From Chloroflexi bacterium TSY (GTDB lineage Bacteria > Chloroflexota > Anaerolineae > Caldilineales > Caldilineaceae), in the NCBI GenBank assembly GCA_019217005.1, contig JAHBNG010000062.1, positions 16,485 to 80,484 on the forward strand: 64,000 bases of DNA, in the 5' to 3' direction. Position numbers and translations under genes: made by a program. The notes below the pieces were generated by a model. That model did no database searches. It was given only the letters and a program-made list of their open reading frames with translations, and was not told the DNA's origin. This document shows, one piece after another, positions 1 through 8,649 of this stretch. Within the stretch, counting starts at the first letter, position 1, and every line of letters starts with the position of its first letter.

Positions 1-665
1 TACATCGGTGTAGACTTAACACGTATACCAGAAGTAATCGAGATTACCTGGTTTCGCGAGAGGTTGCTTCTAAACTTGGCTCTGTTTGTAAGCGATAAAT
101 TATCACAATTGGTATTACTTACAAACGGACGGAAGTGTAACTGGCTTGAAAGCTGGGGAACGGAATATCAATTACTCATCAAATGAAATGTAGACTCCGA
201 TTTGCAAACAAAGTCCAATCTAGATGAACCCTTGCTCAGTTACAAACTTCCTTCGTACCGTAATCATACTACACAATTGAGTTTATGACAACTTTGATTT
301 ATTTATATGTGAAAGAGTTCACAAATTATACAGGCTTTCATCAAACGCCAAAGGATTACACAATATGTTCATAGACAAATCGAATAGAAGTCGTATGATG
401 CGGAGAAGGCGTTCTCTAACACCGCTCGTTCGCATTAGAGAATGCCGCGCCATACATTGTACTGTTTTATTACATCGACACCTGCGTTGTTTCCCTACAT
501 CGCGACCTCTAAATGGCGTGTGGCTCTCCTGTATCGGGGCCATTGGATGGACACGATGTCAGTAAATAGTAGAGGTGTCGATGTAAGTAAACAATACATA
601 CATGGCGCGCCATGCATGGCGACTCAGCATTTATGCGGGTTTTATCTGGTTTGTCTATCAGAATT
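1..665. other. Gene-free region with palindromic repeats
   Basis: No open reading frame here looks coding: the short ones lack ribosome binding sites and recognisable composition. The first 390 bases show nothing I can name. From about 400 onward the sequence is built of inverted repeats, described in the next entry. The downstream end of the sulfatase gene abuts the region. Confidence 0.6.
408..611. repeat. Composite palindromic repeat (MITE-like)
   Basis: Two nested structures are visible. Positions 408-446 form a hairpin with arms ggcgttctctaa and ttagagaatgcc, the same core found at 17.3 and 34.6 kb (family C). Positions 444-483 and 573-611 form imperfect inverted arms of about 40 bases that share acatcgacacct/aggtgtcgatgt and gcgcgccat-type ends. 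No coding potential lies between the arms. A non-autonomous transposon remnant is the simplest reading. No parent element was found in the window. Confidence 0.55.
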
Positions 666-2051
666 TTATCGTAACCACTTGCCTTCACCCATACGCTGAT
701 GCAAGCAACGACGCAATTCTCCAACCAGTTTGGGGTTTTCATCAATCAAATTGTGCATTTCAGACGGATCATTGACCAGGTCATATAGCTCATGGTGATC
801 GTTGTAACTCTCGATAAACTTGTGGGTGGTCGTACGAATGCAGCGGAAATTGTGCATAGAACTGATCGTTTCAGTGCGGTGCTCGCGACCCTGGCCGTTC
901 AAAAGTGGCGTCAATGAGCGCGCGTCAAGATTTTCCTGGTGTGGTACTTGCGCCCATTCGCAGATAGTCGGATTCAAGTCGATCAGCTCCACCAGTGCCT
1001 CTGACACAATACCCTCGGTAATGTTTGGGCCAGCCATAATCAACGGAACGCGTAGAGAGGCCTCATAAGGTACACTTTTCTGATAGAGCCCGTGATCACC
1101 CAACATCTCCCCGTGATCGCTGGCAAAAATGATCATTGTATTTTCCAACATGCCTCGCTTTTCTAATGCTTGGAGAATTTGCCCAATCTGTGCATCGATT
1201 AATTCAATCAGTGCACAATATTGACGCCGAACCATGGCTGTATTTTCGGAATCGCGCTCTGCCGATCGCCGATTGATCCAATTCGGTCGACCCGTAGTGT
1301 CGTATGGAATAGCCACTGGCATATTCGCTGTGCGGTACCGATCGGCATACTCAGTTGGCGGATCAAATGGGTCGTGTGGTCCAACAAAGCTGACAAAATA
1401 GTGCCAGGGAAAGTCGTCCGGGACATTTTCGATCCATTCCACGGCATGTTGACCAATGTAAACATCCTCAAAGGCACTGGTTGGCAGCACGGAGTCACCC
1501 GACCCGGTTTCGATCCAGCGTTGGGCCGTATCGCCAGCCCGACCATGCACAAAGCGATCGAGATAATCCTGGCAGAAAGCCTTGTATAGGCCCTGTTCTT
1601 GCAAAAAGAAACCATAGGGACCGCGCGGCGTGTCGAACCGCGCGGCGTGCATCTTGCCTTCAACCTCCCTTGGATGGGTGAATCCCCAACTATAGGCTAC
1701 TGGACGGTCTCCATGACGACCGTTGTAGTGATCCGGCTTACCCAGGTCGAGCTTGCCCACGCAGCCAACCCGATAGCCGTGATCGCGTAGGTGCTGATAG
1801 TAGGTGGGCGTTCTTAATGAGAGGTAGCTTGCATTGCCAAATGGCGCCACCCGATGTGCCTGTAGGCCAGTAGCCAACGCAATACGCGAGGCGGCACAGA
1901 TGGGGCTGTTGGTGGTGCATTGAGCAAAGCGTACGCCACGTGCGGCCAAAGCATCAATGTTGGGCGTCTGGACAAAATCAGCGCCTGCACAACTGAGATA
2001 ATCATAACGGTGCTGGTCATCCATAATGAAAAGGATGTTGGGTCGATTCAT
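666..2051 (-). CDS. Type I sulfatase
   Basis: A 461-residue sulfatase of the alkaline phosphatase superfamily, expected to hydrolyse a sulfate ester of a carbohydrate, choline or aryl substrate. The N-terminal NILFIMDDQHR carries the paired metal-binding Asp11 and Asp12. Cys52-Ala-Ala-Ser-Arg56 is the C-x-(P/A)-S-R signature, whose Cys is converted to formylglycine. FASDHGEMLGDHG in the C-terminal half supplies further metal ligands. No signal peptide is visible, so it is probably cytoplasmic. Length is normal for the family. No formylglycine-generating enzyme is in the window. It is the last gene of a minus-strand catabolic run. The substrate cannot be told from sequence. Confidence 0.93.
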   Translation of the reverse strand: MNRPNILFIMDDQHRYDYLSCAGADFVQTPNIDALAARGVRFAQCTTNSPICAASRIALATGLQAHRVAPFGNASYLSLRTPTYYQHLRDHGYRVGCVGKLDLGKPDHYNGRHGDRPVAYSWGFTHPREVEGKMHAARFDTPRGPYGFFLQEQGLYKAFCQDYLDRFVHGRAGDTAQRWIETGSGDSVLPTSAFEDVYIGQHAVEWIENVPDDFPWHYFVSFVGPHDPFDPPTEYADRYRTANMPVAIPYDTTGRPNWINRRSAERDSENTAMVRRQYCALIELIDAQIGQILQALEKRGMLENTMIIFASDHGEMLGDHGLYQKSVPYEASLRVPLIMAGPNITEGIVSEALVELIDLNPTICEWAQVPHQENLDARSLTPLLNGQGREHRTETISSMHNFRCIRTTTHKFIESYNDHHELYDLVNDPSEMHNLIDENPKLVGELRRCLHQRMGEGKWLR

Positions 2052-2078
2052 CGTGTGTGGCCTTATTCTTTATAGAAA

Positions 2079-2148
2079 CGCCACTTAAACTTCGGACAAT
2101 AGAATCATTTTCTATCGAGGGACAATTATCCGAAGTTTAAGTGATGCG
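2079..2148. repeat. Inverted repeat between sulfatase and cupin genes
   Basis: Arms cgccacttaaacttcgga (from 2079) and tccgaagtttaagtg (from 2129) are near-perfect complements around a ~30-base loop. The same cgaagtttaagtggc half-sequence recurs at about 11917-11933, so this is a dispersed repeat rather than a gene-specific operator. It could act as a terminator or an mRNA stabiliser. Confidence 0.5.
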
Positions 2149-2180
2149 GCTATTAGTTTATGATATGTTGATCTGGCACC

Positions 2181-2822
2181 CTAGCTCTCATCTTCCTCCC
2201 GACAATCGACATTCAACCAACCCGACTTGAATGGCTCAACGCGATTGCTCTCCGGTTCATAACGATGGCGCCAAATGCAGCCATTGTCGTTGCCTAGTAA
2301 GTGTAGTGAGACCGATGTTGTCTCCGAGATGGTGCGTACACGATGAATGTCGTTCTCGGGCAGCAGCTCATAAAAATCTCCGGGACGCAATACGTTTCGC
2401 TCAGCCAACGTCAGGTTGGCATATGCTTCACGATCACCATCATCGTGGCGGGTAAAAACCTCCTCCTCCTGTTCACCTCGATAGAGCCCCACGAGGCCCC
2501 ATGCTAGATGGTCATGGACAGGCGTCTGCGCACCGGATGGCAACACCAACGCAGAAAAAGCCAGCCCGCCATCACCTGCACGATAGAGCAGCCACATCCC
2601 TGTCTTGCGCCCCATTCCGCTCTCTGTCGCCGGTTCCTGATACTGGGGCGGCAACCAGTTTTGGTCCGCCAACAGCTTGGCAAAATGGGGCCGTACCTCG
2701 GCAACCGTAGCGCGCGGATCAGTGGAACGATGGCGGATGTCATTGACTGCGTCAATAAAATTGCGCATGGGTAGAACATTGAGGATCCATTCGTCAATGT
2801 GAGATTGATTATGAGTATTCAT
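2181..2822 (-). CDS. Cupin metalloenzyme, cysteine dioxygenase-like
   Basis: A 213-residue single-domain cupin resembling the cysteine dioxygenase/3-mercaptopropionate dioxygenase group, predicted metal-dependent double-stranded beta-helix enzymes. PVHDHLAWGLVGLYRGEQEE is the first cupin motif with the HxH metal ligands. The second motif lies around the ENDIHRV stretch, with His as third ligand. A longer frame extends upstream, but the start at 2822 is preferred because aggag lies about 7 bases before it and the N-terminus MNTHNQ then begins the folded domain. It sits between a sulfatase and a glycoside-hydrolase-like gene, so a role in sulfur or thiol catabolism is possible. The substrate is inferred. 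Confidence 0.8.
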   Translation of the reverse strand: MNTHNQSHIDEWILNVLPMRNFIDAVNDIRHRSTDPRATVAEVRPHFAKLLADQNWLPPQYQEPATESGMGRKTGMWLLYRAGDGGLAFSALVLPSGAQTPVHDHLAWGLVGLYRGEQEEEVFTRHDDGDREAYANLTLAERNVLRPGDFYELLPENDIHRVRTISETTSVSLHLLGNDNGCIWRHRYEPESNRVEPFKSGWLNVDCREEDES

Positions 2823-2849
2823 TGGTTTCTCCTGGTTTGTTGGCTTGTG

Positions 2850-3043
2850 AAATAACGCTTGACAATGCATCCTACTACTTGCATAATCAGATTGAAGTGG
2901 ATGCATATCTAAATCGCTTGGACAACTGGCGTGAGCAACGTTATCAAGAATGGAAAGCAAATCCATCACCAGTTGTAGAGCGCCTACGCACATTGAATTC
3001 AGAACGGACAACACTCACAACGATTCCTACACTCAGTACATGA
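2850..3043 (+). pseudogene. C-terminal remnant of a DUF433-like small protein
   Basis: On the plus strand, opposite to its neighbours, the frame reads ASYYLHNQIEVDAYLNRLDN followed by a charged helical tail and a TGA at 3041-3043. The YYxxNxxEVDAYL pattern resembles the C-terminal helix of DUF433 or related antitoxin-like proteins. The N-terminal winged-helix part is missing, because the cupin gene begins right at its left edge, and no ribosome binding site precedes it. I read it as a decayed fragment. The family assignment is tentative. Confidence 0.4.
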
Positions 3044-3108
3044 GAGGATGGTATACCCCAAATTGTACAAAAGATACTTGGTCTCTCTGAAAAAACGAAT
3101 TTACATAC

Positions 3109-4353
3109 TCATCCGTCCCCTTTTTCAATCGTTCCACCGTCCCGCAAATAAATCACGGCTCGCCATCGATCGTCATCTACAGCGTCTATCCCACCATGCC
3201 GCCAATTGCTGATATAGTTGATGGAAAATGGTTCATCATAAGCTGTGTAATAGAGCGAGCCGTTGCGATAAAAATCGACTGAATCGATGGTTTCGGGATA
3301 GAGGCTCGCCAAGCGGAGCCAACGCTGACCCCCATCCGTCATCTGTGGCTCTAGACCCTGCAGATAATATTGATCCTCAATCGGCAGAGATGGAACCTCG
3401 ATACCAATCCCTTGCGCCATCCGATGGGCGAAGAATGTGTCTTCTCCCTTTGTGATACTCCAGTCGGCGGGTGGTTCTTGCTTGGTCATATTGTTGTAAT
3501 ATCCCCACGATGTACAAGTTTTATAGGCAACAGCGAGTTGCCCAATCGCGTGTGAATCCTCATTACACACAATCGGTCGATTGAGTTGCCATGAACGAAT
3601 TTCGCGTATCATATTATGGAGACGTTGGCGGGTGCAGCCATTGCCGTGGATCAGAATCACGTCGCTGGCCTCCGCAATCTCGCGGCTGATGGAACCACCC
3701 TTGCCACTGCAGCCAACTGGTAGACCACCTGATTCTTCACGCGCCAAATCGATCAATGTGGCAACACCCTCTGGATAGTAGACGAGGGGATGCTCTTTGA
3801 AGGGCGGCACGTCCTGTTCATTGGCAATTTCGATGATGACGTTGGTGTATCCTCCGTCGCGCAAGAAATTGGACGCAGTGGTCACAGCATTGCGTACAGC
3901 CCGTCCATCTCGCAGACGTTGAGTTTGGGCAGCATAAAAGTAACTGACGATCACGACCATACCGAGCGCATCAGCCCCTCGAACCAATCGATCCATACGG
4001 TCTGCATAGGCTGCGTTCAACGTCGTGCCTTCTTCGCCAAATGGATTGTTGTCGATTGTTGCATTGTCAACGGTAAAACAGGGGCCACCGCCTTGAAAGC
4101 CAACCGTAAAGGCACGCAAGCCGTAACAATACCATTCAGGCAATGCTGCGATCAATCGGTCTGTGTGATCCTCTGTGTATCCAAAGCGAGCAAAGCGCCT
4201 TGGATCTGCATTATCGTCAAAGATTCCCTGGATAAAACGCGCATTCATCAGCAAGCCGTGAGCATCGGGATTGCTCCTACCAAGCTCGGCGTAAGTCGCT
4301 TTGCCATTGATGAAAAATGATTCACCATCGATGGTGAGGGTTGTGTTTGGCAT
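3109..4353 (-). CDS. Glycoside hydrolase-like (beta/alpha)8 protein
   Basis: A 414-residue protein with the layout of a cellulase-superfamily TIM barrel. VIIEIANEQD places an Asn-Glu pair where GH5-type enzymes (clan GH-A) have the acid/base catalyst. IVCNEDSH further on offers a second conserved Glu near the usual nucleophile strand. The N-terminal FFINGKATYAELGR resembles the start of many GH-like proteins of unknown specificity. No signal peptide is visible. The start at 4353 has aaggag 8 bases upstream. It precedes the cupin and sulfatase genes in the same direction, suggesting breakdown of a sulfated or modified saccharide. The substrate is unknown. Confidence 0.7.
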   Translation of the reverse strand: MPNTTLTIDGESFFINGKATYAELGRSNPDAHGLLMNARFIQGIFDDNADPRRFARFGYTEDHTDRLIAALPEWYCYGLRAFTVGFQGGGPCFTVDNATIDNNPFGEEGTTLNAAYADRMDRLVRGADALGMVVIVSYFYAAQTQRLRDGRAVRNAVTTASNFLRDGGYTNVIIEIANEQDVPPFKEHPLVYYPEGVATLIDLAREESGGLPVGCSGKGGSISREIAEASDVILIHGNGCTRQRLHNMIREIRSWQLNRPIVCNEDSHAIGQLAVAYKTCTSWGYYNNMTKQEPPADWSITKGEDTFFAHRMAQGIGIEVPSLPIEDQYYLQGLEPQMTDGGQRWLRLASLYPETIDSVDFYRNGSLYYTAYDEPFSINYISNWRHGGIDAVDDDRWRAVIYLRDGGTIEKGDG

Positions 4354-4373
4354 CAGTTTCTCCTTAAAAAAAT

Positions 4374-4434
4374 TGGGTTGTCTGAGGAATTGTGTGATTT
4401 GCGGTGATTTGTTGGATAGATATAACTATATCAA
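4374..4434. repeat. Family B repeat, truncated copy
   Basis: Begins with ttgggttgtctgaggaattg, which matches the left end of the full family B copies at 15.2, 17.6 and 21.6 kb, then diverges into a short TTGGATAGAT stretch. The right half is missing. It fills the gap between the glycoside-hydrolase-like gene and the broken DUF72 gene. Confidence 0.55.
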
Positions 4435-5429
4435 TCAGTCAAATAGGGATAGCTGACCAAAGGACTTATCCTCGTTACCCGATTGAACCGCCACCCAATC
4501 TTCTGGTGGCCAGTCAGGTATTTGAATCATATCATCTAAACGTGTAAGCAGCCGTCTGATGCTTTCAGGAGAATGTCCTTCATAGGGGTTATGCATATAT
4601 CCATAGAGGCTGACACCAGCTTCCCAGCAGAGGTGTAGGCGATTTGCCCATCGATCTAAATCAGCATCCCGAGGCTCCGTTAACTCACGATTTCCGGTCG
4701 GTCCATCACGATCGTTACCGATCCAACGAACAAAGAGATGCTTCGGACCAATGCCCTCCTCAATCACTGCTTGCCAGAGTTCAAACAGATCAGGTGTGCC
4801 AGCTCGATCCACCATGACAAGTGTTATCTGGCGCTCTGCCAGATAGCGAGCAAAGGCTGGCGTCATGAGGTCATTTGACCGCACTTCAACGCCTAAGCTT
4901 ACATCCTTTGCTTCGACGGCAAGCCAATCTAGATAGAGTGCCAAATCACGCCCGTTGGTTGCGCGCGTAAAATCTGGTGGGAACTGTAATAGTGCAGGTG
5001 CAGCAGCTTGTCCCAAAGAACGAATTGCATCTAAAAAAACAGTAGCAGCAAAAGTCGGGTACAAATTTTTCATGCAAACAGAGGGCTGCTCTAGGATTTC
5101 ACCCCTTATGGTCATTTTTTGTACCCGACTTTTGCCGTAGCTGAAAAAAAAGCGAGTGTCTCATTTTCACAATTCACCAGGCGCTTTTCATGGGTGATAC
5201 CACGCGGACATTTCAGGGCAAATGTAAAGCCGGGTGGCACAGCCTCTACCCAATTGATCAATGTCGTTGGTTTAGGCAGCGCATAAAAGCTCGTATTCAC
5301 TTCGACCGAGCGAAATTGGGTCGCATAATAGCCCAGGAATTGCTTTTGCGGCAGTTTCTCTGGATAAAAAGGACCACGCCAGTCGGTAAAGTTCCAGGAT
5401 GATGTGCCAAGATGGATTGATGATGTCAT
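4435..5429 (-). pseudogene. DUF72 (YecE-like) protein gene interrupted by a MITE
   Basis: DUF72 proteins are TIM-barrel proteins of unknown function. The N-terminal part (5429 down to about 5144) reads IHLGTSSWNFTDWRGPFYPE through NCENETLAFF, the classic start of the family. The rest (about 5039 to 4435) resumes at LDAIRSLGQAAAPALLQFPP and ends with SFGQLSLFD. Between them lies a 104-bp inverted-repeat element that shifts the frame and brings a stop within about 10 codons. Without the insertion the protein would be close to 300 residues, the normal family length. The gene is almost certainly inactive. A restart at 5115 would yield only the C-terminal two thirds. Confidence 0.85.
5040..5143. 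mobile_element. 104-bp MITE, copy 1
   Basis: A 104-bp non-coding element with terminal inverted repeats of about 26 bases (left end cagtagcagcaaaagtcggg, right end cccgacttttgccgtagctg). It is flanked on both sides by A-tracts (5033-5039 and 5144-5151). Its reverse complement is identical base for base to positions 46650-46753. The ends match those of the insertion sequence at 43383-45180, which is the probable source of transposase. It disrupts the DUF72 gene. Confidence 0.9.
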
Positions 5430-5816
5430 AGGTGAAAGCGGTCATTTTTGCAAGTAGTCTGTTTTGTGCGAATTAAACAAAACAGATTGCACAACTGATT
5501 TTGGCGAAAGTTAACAAAAAATACAAGGTAGCCTTTGTGCATATTGTCGGATAGCAAAGTTTTTTATCGAATTATTACAAATCATTTGCGCACTTTTTGT
5601 GCAAATCGACGATTGTTTTTAGTGAGAAATGTACTATTATAAACACGTTTGGTGATTCGTTTGTCTCCCAAATGTGTGCAAGGTGCATCTTCATTGAATG
5701 AGAAATTGTTGCCGACGGACATTTTCTGTGCATATTTGCAAGAGACGAGCCTTGGTTATTATGTTCTAACATTGCAAATGGTGCAATGTTTTAATGCTCT
5801 CCAGCCCATAACTTTA
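5430..5816. other. Intergenic region, no gene recognised
   Basis: AT-rich spacer between the DUF72 gene start and the IS. A 65-codon minus-strand frame (5575-5772) lacks a ribosome binding site and similarity, so I do not call it. Short recurring words such as aaatgtgtgcaa are shared with 21.7 and 38.6 kb, which hints at a degenerate repeat. The promoter of the DUF72 gene would lie here, but no clear -35/-10 pair stands out. Confidence 0.45.
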
Positions 5817-7119
5817 GGCTAAACCAAAAAAATAAATAATTATACGCGAACGAGAGAATGGAGAGGGGGAATAAGGACAAACCATTTTTCTAAACCAGGT
5901 AAACGTTGGAAGCGTTGTGCCAAACGGTCCATCTCTTTCTGAGTGAGTTTGACGCCGGTCTCATAAAGAGTGGAATTCAGGTGAACGAAGGGTTGTAGTT
6001 GGTTAAAGCGAAAAGAACGGGCAAAATTGAGAACGGTCTCAAGAGAATCGAGAGAGAACCGTTCCAGTGTTTTCAAGATGGCCCCAAACCCGTTCGATGG
6101 GGTTGTATTTACTGTGATAAGGAGGGTAGCAGGCGAGCTGAATAGAGAGACGATAGTGCTCAACAAACTGAGTGAGACGATACATAAACTGAGTCCGACG
6201 GGTATGATTTTCGGGACCATTGTCCTGATTGATCACGAGGGTCTTGACGTGAGGAAAGTGTTCACGTACGCTTTCCCAAAAATCAATCAGGCAGTCGACA
6301 ATAAGTCACTCGTCACTTTCGACTGAGTCAAGTAAAGAAAGAGTTCCTTGGTTGAAGGGAGGTAAATGCCAAAAGGAGTGACTTTCTCGGTCTTCTTATC
6401 TTGAAAGTCATGATCGAGCGCTTTGACAACCACTCGACTTATCCCTTCTCTCGAGAAACGGTCAAGTAAAATCGTCGCTTTGGCATCCCAAGAGAGGCGC
6501 AGAACCGTCTCGTCTGCATCCGCTTCTTGATTGATCTGATGAATTCTATCAAAGATCGCATCGGTCTCTGGGATCTTTTTTCACTGGTTGACTTTTTTTG
6601 ACCCGGTTTGAGCCATAGCCTAACTCATTGAGCTTCAAGCGGATGGCCTCTTCGCCAGGCAATTCCTCATCTGTGTATCCTTTCTGCTCGATGAGCTGGG
6701 TACGCATTTCGGCGGCGGTTAGTCGAGTGTACAATTGGGGGGTTCGAAAGGTGGGATCGGTCTGGCTGAATTGATCGGCGATTTCAACCATATCGGCCAG
6801 TAAAGTGGGGATATGGTCTTCGGCTTTTTTGCGACCACGTCGGTGGCTTTGGTCGACATAACAGAAGCCGCCTTCTAGTTCTTCCAGGGCTTTGGCTATC
6901 GTCGCCCGATTCCAGCCCAACTCTCGTTCTGCTTTCGTCGGACTCCCTTCGCATATCGTTTTGACCGTTTGGGCCATGAAGTGCCTTCTTTCGTATCCAC
7001 TTAACATGGCCTTCGTCTCTTTCAAGACTTCAACCATTTCTGGCGAGATTGTCATTTTTGCTCCTTTTGGAGAGCTAGTTTAACACCTTCTCGCGTATAT
7101 TTTATTTTTTGGATTGGCC
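5817..7119 (-). mobile_element. ISAzo13-like insertion sequence, copy 1 (degenerate)
   Basis: A 1303-bp element with terminal inverted repeats ggctaaaccaaaaaa at the left and the complement of ggccaatccaaaaaa at the right, flanked by the direct repeat TTA. It is nearly identical to the copies at 20087-21388 and 50604-51905. It ends about 35 bp before the amt start codon, so the native amt promoter region has been displaced or replaced. Confidence 0.88.
5840..7055 (-). pseudogene. ISAzo13-like transposase, multiply frameshifted
   Basis: Should encode a ~400-residue DDE transposase of the ISAzo13/Rhodopirellula type: an N-terminal winged-helix region (MTISPEMVEVLKETKAML...), then a catalytic domain with the INQDNGPENHTRR and YPPYHSKYNPIERVWG blocks. 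Compared with the two sister copies, this one has at least four single-base indels: an extra T near 6580, and losses near 6303, 6070 and 6049. The reading frame is split into pieces of 168, 126 and 65 codons. It cannot make a working enzyme and is the most decayed of the three copies. Confidence 0.85.
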
Positions 7120-7155
7120 TTACACCAATTTTGATCAAAGGAAAAGAGGAAAATC

Positions 7156-8373
7156 ATGGAAACTATCAATTCGGGCGATACCGCCTGGGTTCTGATCTCG
7201 ACAGCTCTTGTGTTGATGATGACGCCTGCTCTTGCCTTCTTCTACGGAGGCATGGTGCGCAGCAAGAACATTTTATCTACGCTCAATCTCAGCTTTATTA
7301 TGATGGGCGTTATTAGTATTCAATGGTTACTTTGGGGCTACAGTTTGGCCTTCGGCAATACGACGGGCGGCTTCATCGGGGGGCTCAATTTTTTGGGGCT
7401 CAATGGCGTTGGCTTAGAAGCGGGGCCATATGCAGATAATATTCCAGATCTGGCCTTTGTTGCCTTTCAGATGACTTTTGCGATCATCACCCCGGCGCTC
7501 ATCACTGGTGCCTTTGTCGAACGCGTGCGCTTCCGCACATTTTTGGTCTTTGCGATCATTTGGGCCACAATCGTCTATGATCCCATCTGTCACTGGGTAT
7601 GGGGTGCAGGAGGGTACTTTGGTGGCTTAGGCGCATTGGACTTTGCTGGCGGTACAGTTGTGCATATCTCGGCTGGTTACTCCGCTCTTGCATTCGCTAT
7701 GGTCATCAAAAGGCGCAGTGACTTTGGTAGCAGCAAAATTGGGCCTCACAATATCCCTTATACTGTGTTGGGTGCTGGGTTGCTTTGGATGGGATGGTTC
7801 GGCTTCAATGGAGGCAGTTCGTTGGCAGCAGACGGGATTGCCGTTGCGGCGGTTTTCAACACAAATACAGCGGCGGCAGCGGCGGCTGTTGTCTGGATGT
7901 TCTTGGCTTGGCAAGACAGCAAACCAAGCGTGTTGGGAATTGTGACCGGCGCAGTTTGTGGCCTCGTGGCGATTACGCCCGCGGCTGGCTTTGTGACTCC
8001 CATGGGCGCACTCATCATCGGTGCTGTTGCGGCACCCATCAGCTACTACGCCATTAAAATTGTGGAAGGACGCGGCGTTGATGAATCGCTGGATGTCTTC
8101 GCTTGTCATGGAATGGCTGGCACATGGGGCGCTTTGGCAACGGGACTCTTTGCCTCCGCGGCTGTGAATGGTACTGATGGTCTCTTTTATGGCAATCCAT
8201 CTCAGTTTGGCATACAGTTGCTAACAGTCGTTGTAGCTGCAGTGTTCTCTTTCGTCGTGACGTTCGCTCTCGCCAAGATTCTAGATGTGGTTATGGGATT
8301 GAGAGTTTCACCCGAAGAAGAAGCCGAGGGTCTAGACATCACGGAACATGGTGAACGGGCATACGCAGCATAG
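7156..8373 (+). CDS. amt: Ammonium transporter (Amt family)
   Basis: A 405-residue Amt/Rh-family channel for ammonium uptake across the inner membrane, with about eleven hydrophobic segments. The N-terminal LMMTPALAFFYGGMVRSKN is the family signature. DPICHWVWGAGGYFGGLGALDFAGG and the later FACHGMAGTWG contain the two pore histidines. The C-terminal cytoplasmic tail ends GLDITEHGERAYA, the segment that normally docks with a PII protein. No glnK lies next to it. The start at 7156 follows a ggaaaagaggaaa ribosome binding site. An IS ends just upstream, so transcription may start within or next to the IS end. Confidence 0.96.
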   Translation: METINSGDTAWVLISTALVLMMTPALAFFYGGMVRSKNILSTLNLSFIMMGVISIQWLLWGYSLAFGNTTGGFIGGLNFLGLNGVGLEAGPYADNIPDLAFVAFQMTFAIITPALITGAFVERVRFRTFLVFAIIWATIVYDPICHWVWGAGGYFGGLGALDFAGGTVVHISAGYSALAFAMVIKRRSDFGSSKIGPHNIPYTVLGAGLLWMGWFGFNGGSSLAADGIAVAAVFNTNTAAAAAAVVWMFLAWQDSKPSVLGIVTGAVCGLVAITPAAGFVTPMGALIIGAVAAPISYYAIKIVEGRGVDESLDVFACHGMAGTWGALATGLFASAAVNGTDGLFYGNPSQFGIQLLTVVVAAVFSFVVTFALAKILDVVMGLRVSPEEEAEGLDITEHGERAYAA

Positions 8374-8400
8374 AGATGAATCGATCTAAAAGCGATTGGT

Positions 8401-8502
8401 GTCTTGAGAGTTTCACCCGAAGAAGAACAGTCTGGTCTTGATCTGTCTGAACATGGTTCTAGTGCATATGGTGGCGCACTGCCCGGTATGGCTGGTGACT
8501 GA
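8401..8502 (+). pseudogene. C-terminal remnant of a second amt gene
   Basis: Directly after amt a 33-codon frame reads VLRVSPEEEQSGLDLSEHGSSAYGG..., ending in TGA at 8500-8502. It parallels the real C-terminus (LRVSPEEEAEGLDITEHGERAYA). The shared DNA word gagagtttcacccgaagaag occurs in both. It is the tail of a paralogous amt gene whose body is gone, consistent with unequal recombination between tandem copies. There is no start codon or ribosome binding site, and it is not expected to be translated separately. Confidence 0.8.
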
Positions 8503-8554
8503 ACGAATCAATTGATTTTAACTCACCAGGATCTGTCAAAGAATAGAATTTAAC

Positions 8555-8586
8555 AAAATGAGAGTGGCTTGGCTGCTCTCATTTTT
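8555..8586 (+). terminator. Rho-independent terminator after amt
   Basis: aaaatgagag and ctctcatttt form a 10-bp stem around a short GGCTTGGCTG loop, followed by a T-run. It lies about 180 bases past amt and before the kinase gene, closing the amt transcript. Confidence 0.75.
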
Positions 8587-8649
8587 GGTTCATCAGGAGA
8601 TGTCATCTATACTGACAGAAAGTACTCAGTATAATCCTCAATCATATCG

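Noticed and set aside
3790..4320. 176-codon plus-strand frame opposite the glycoside-hydrolase-like gene
   Set aside because: Antisense to a gene with a good start site and domain evidence.
7627..8109. 160-codon antisense frame over amt
   Set aside because: Shadow of the transporter gene; no start signal and no recognisable domain.
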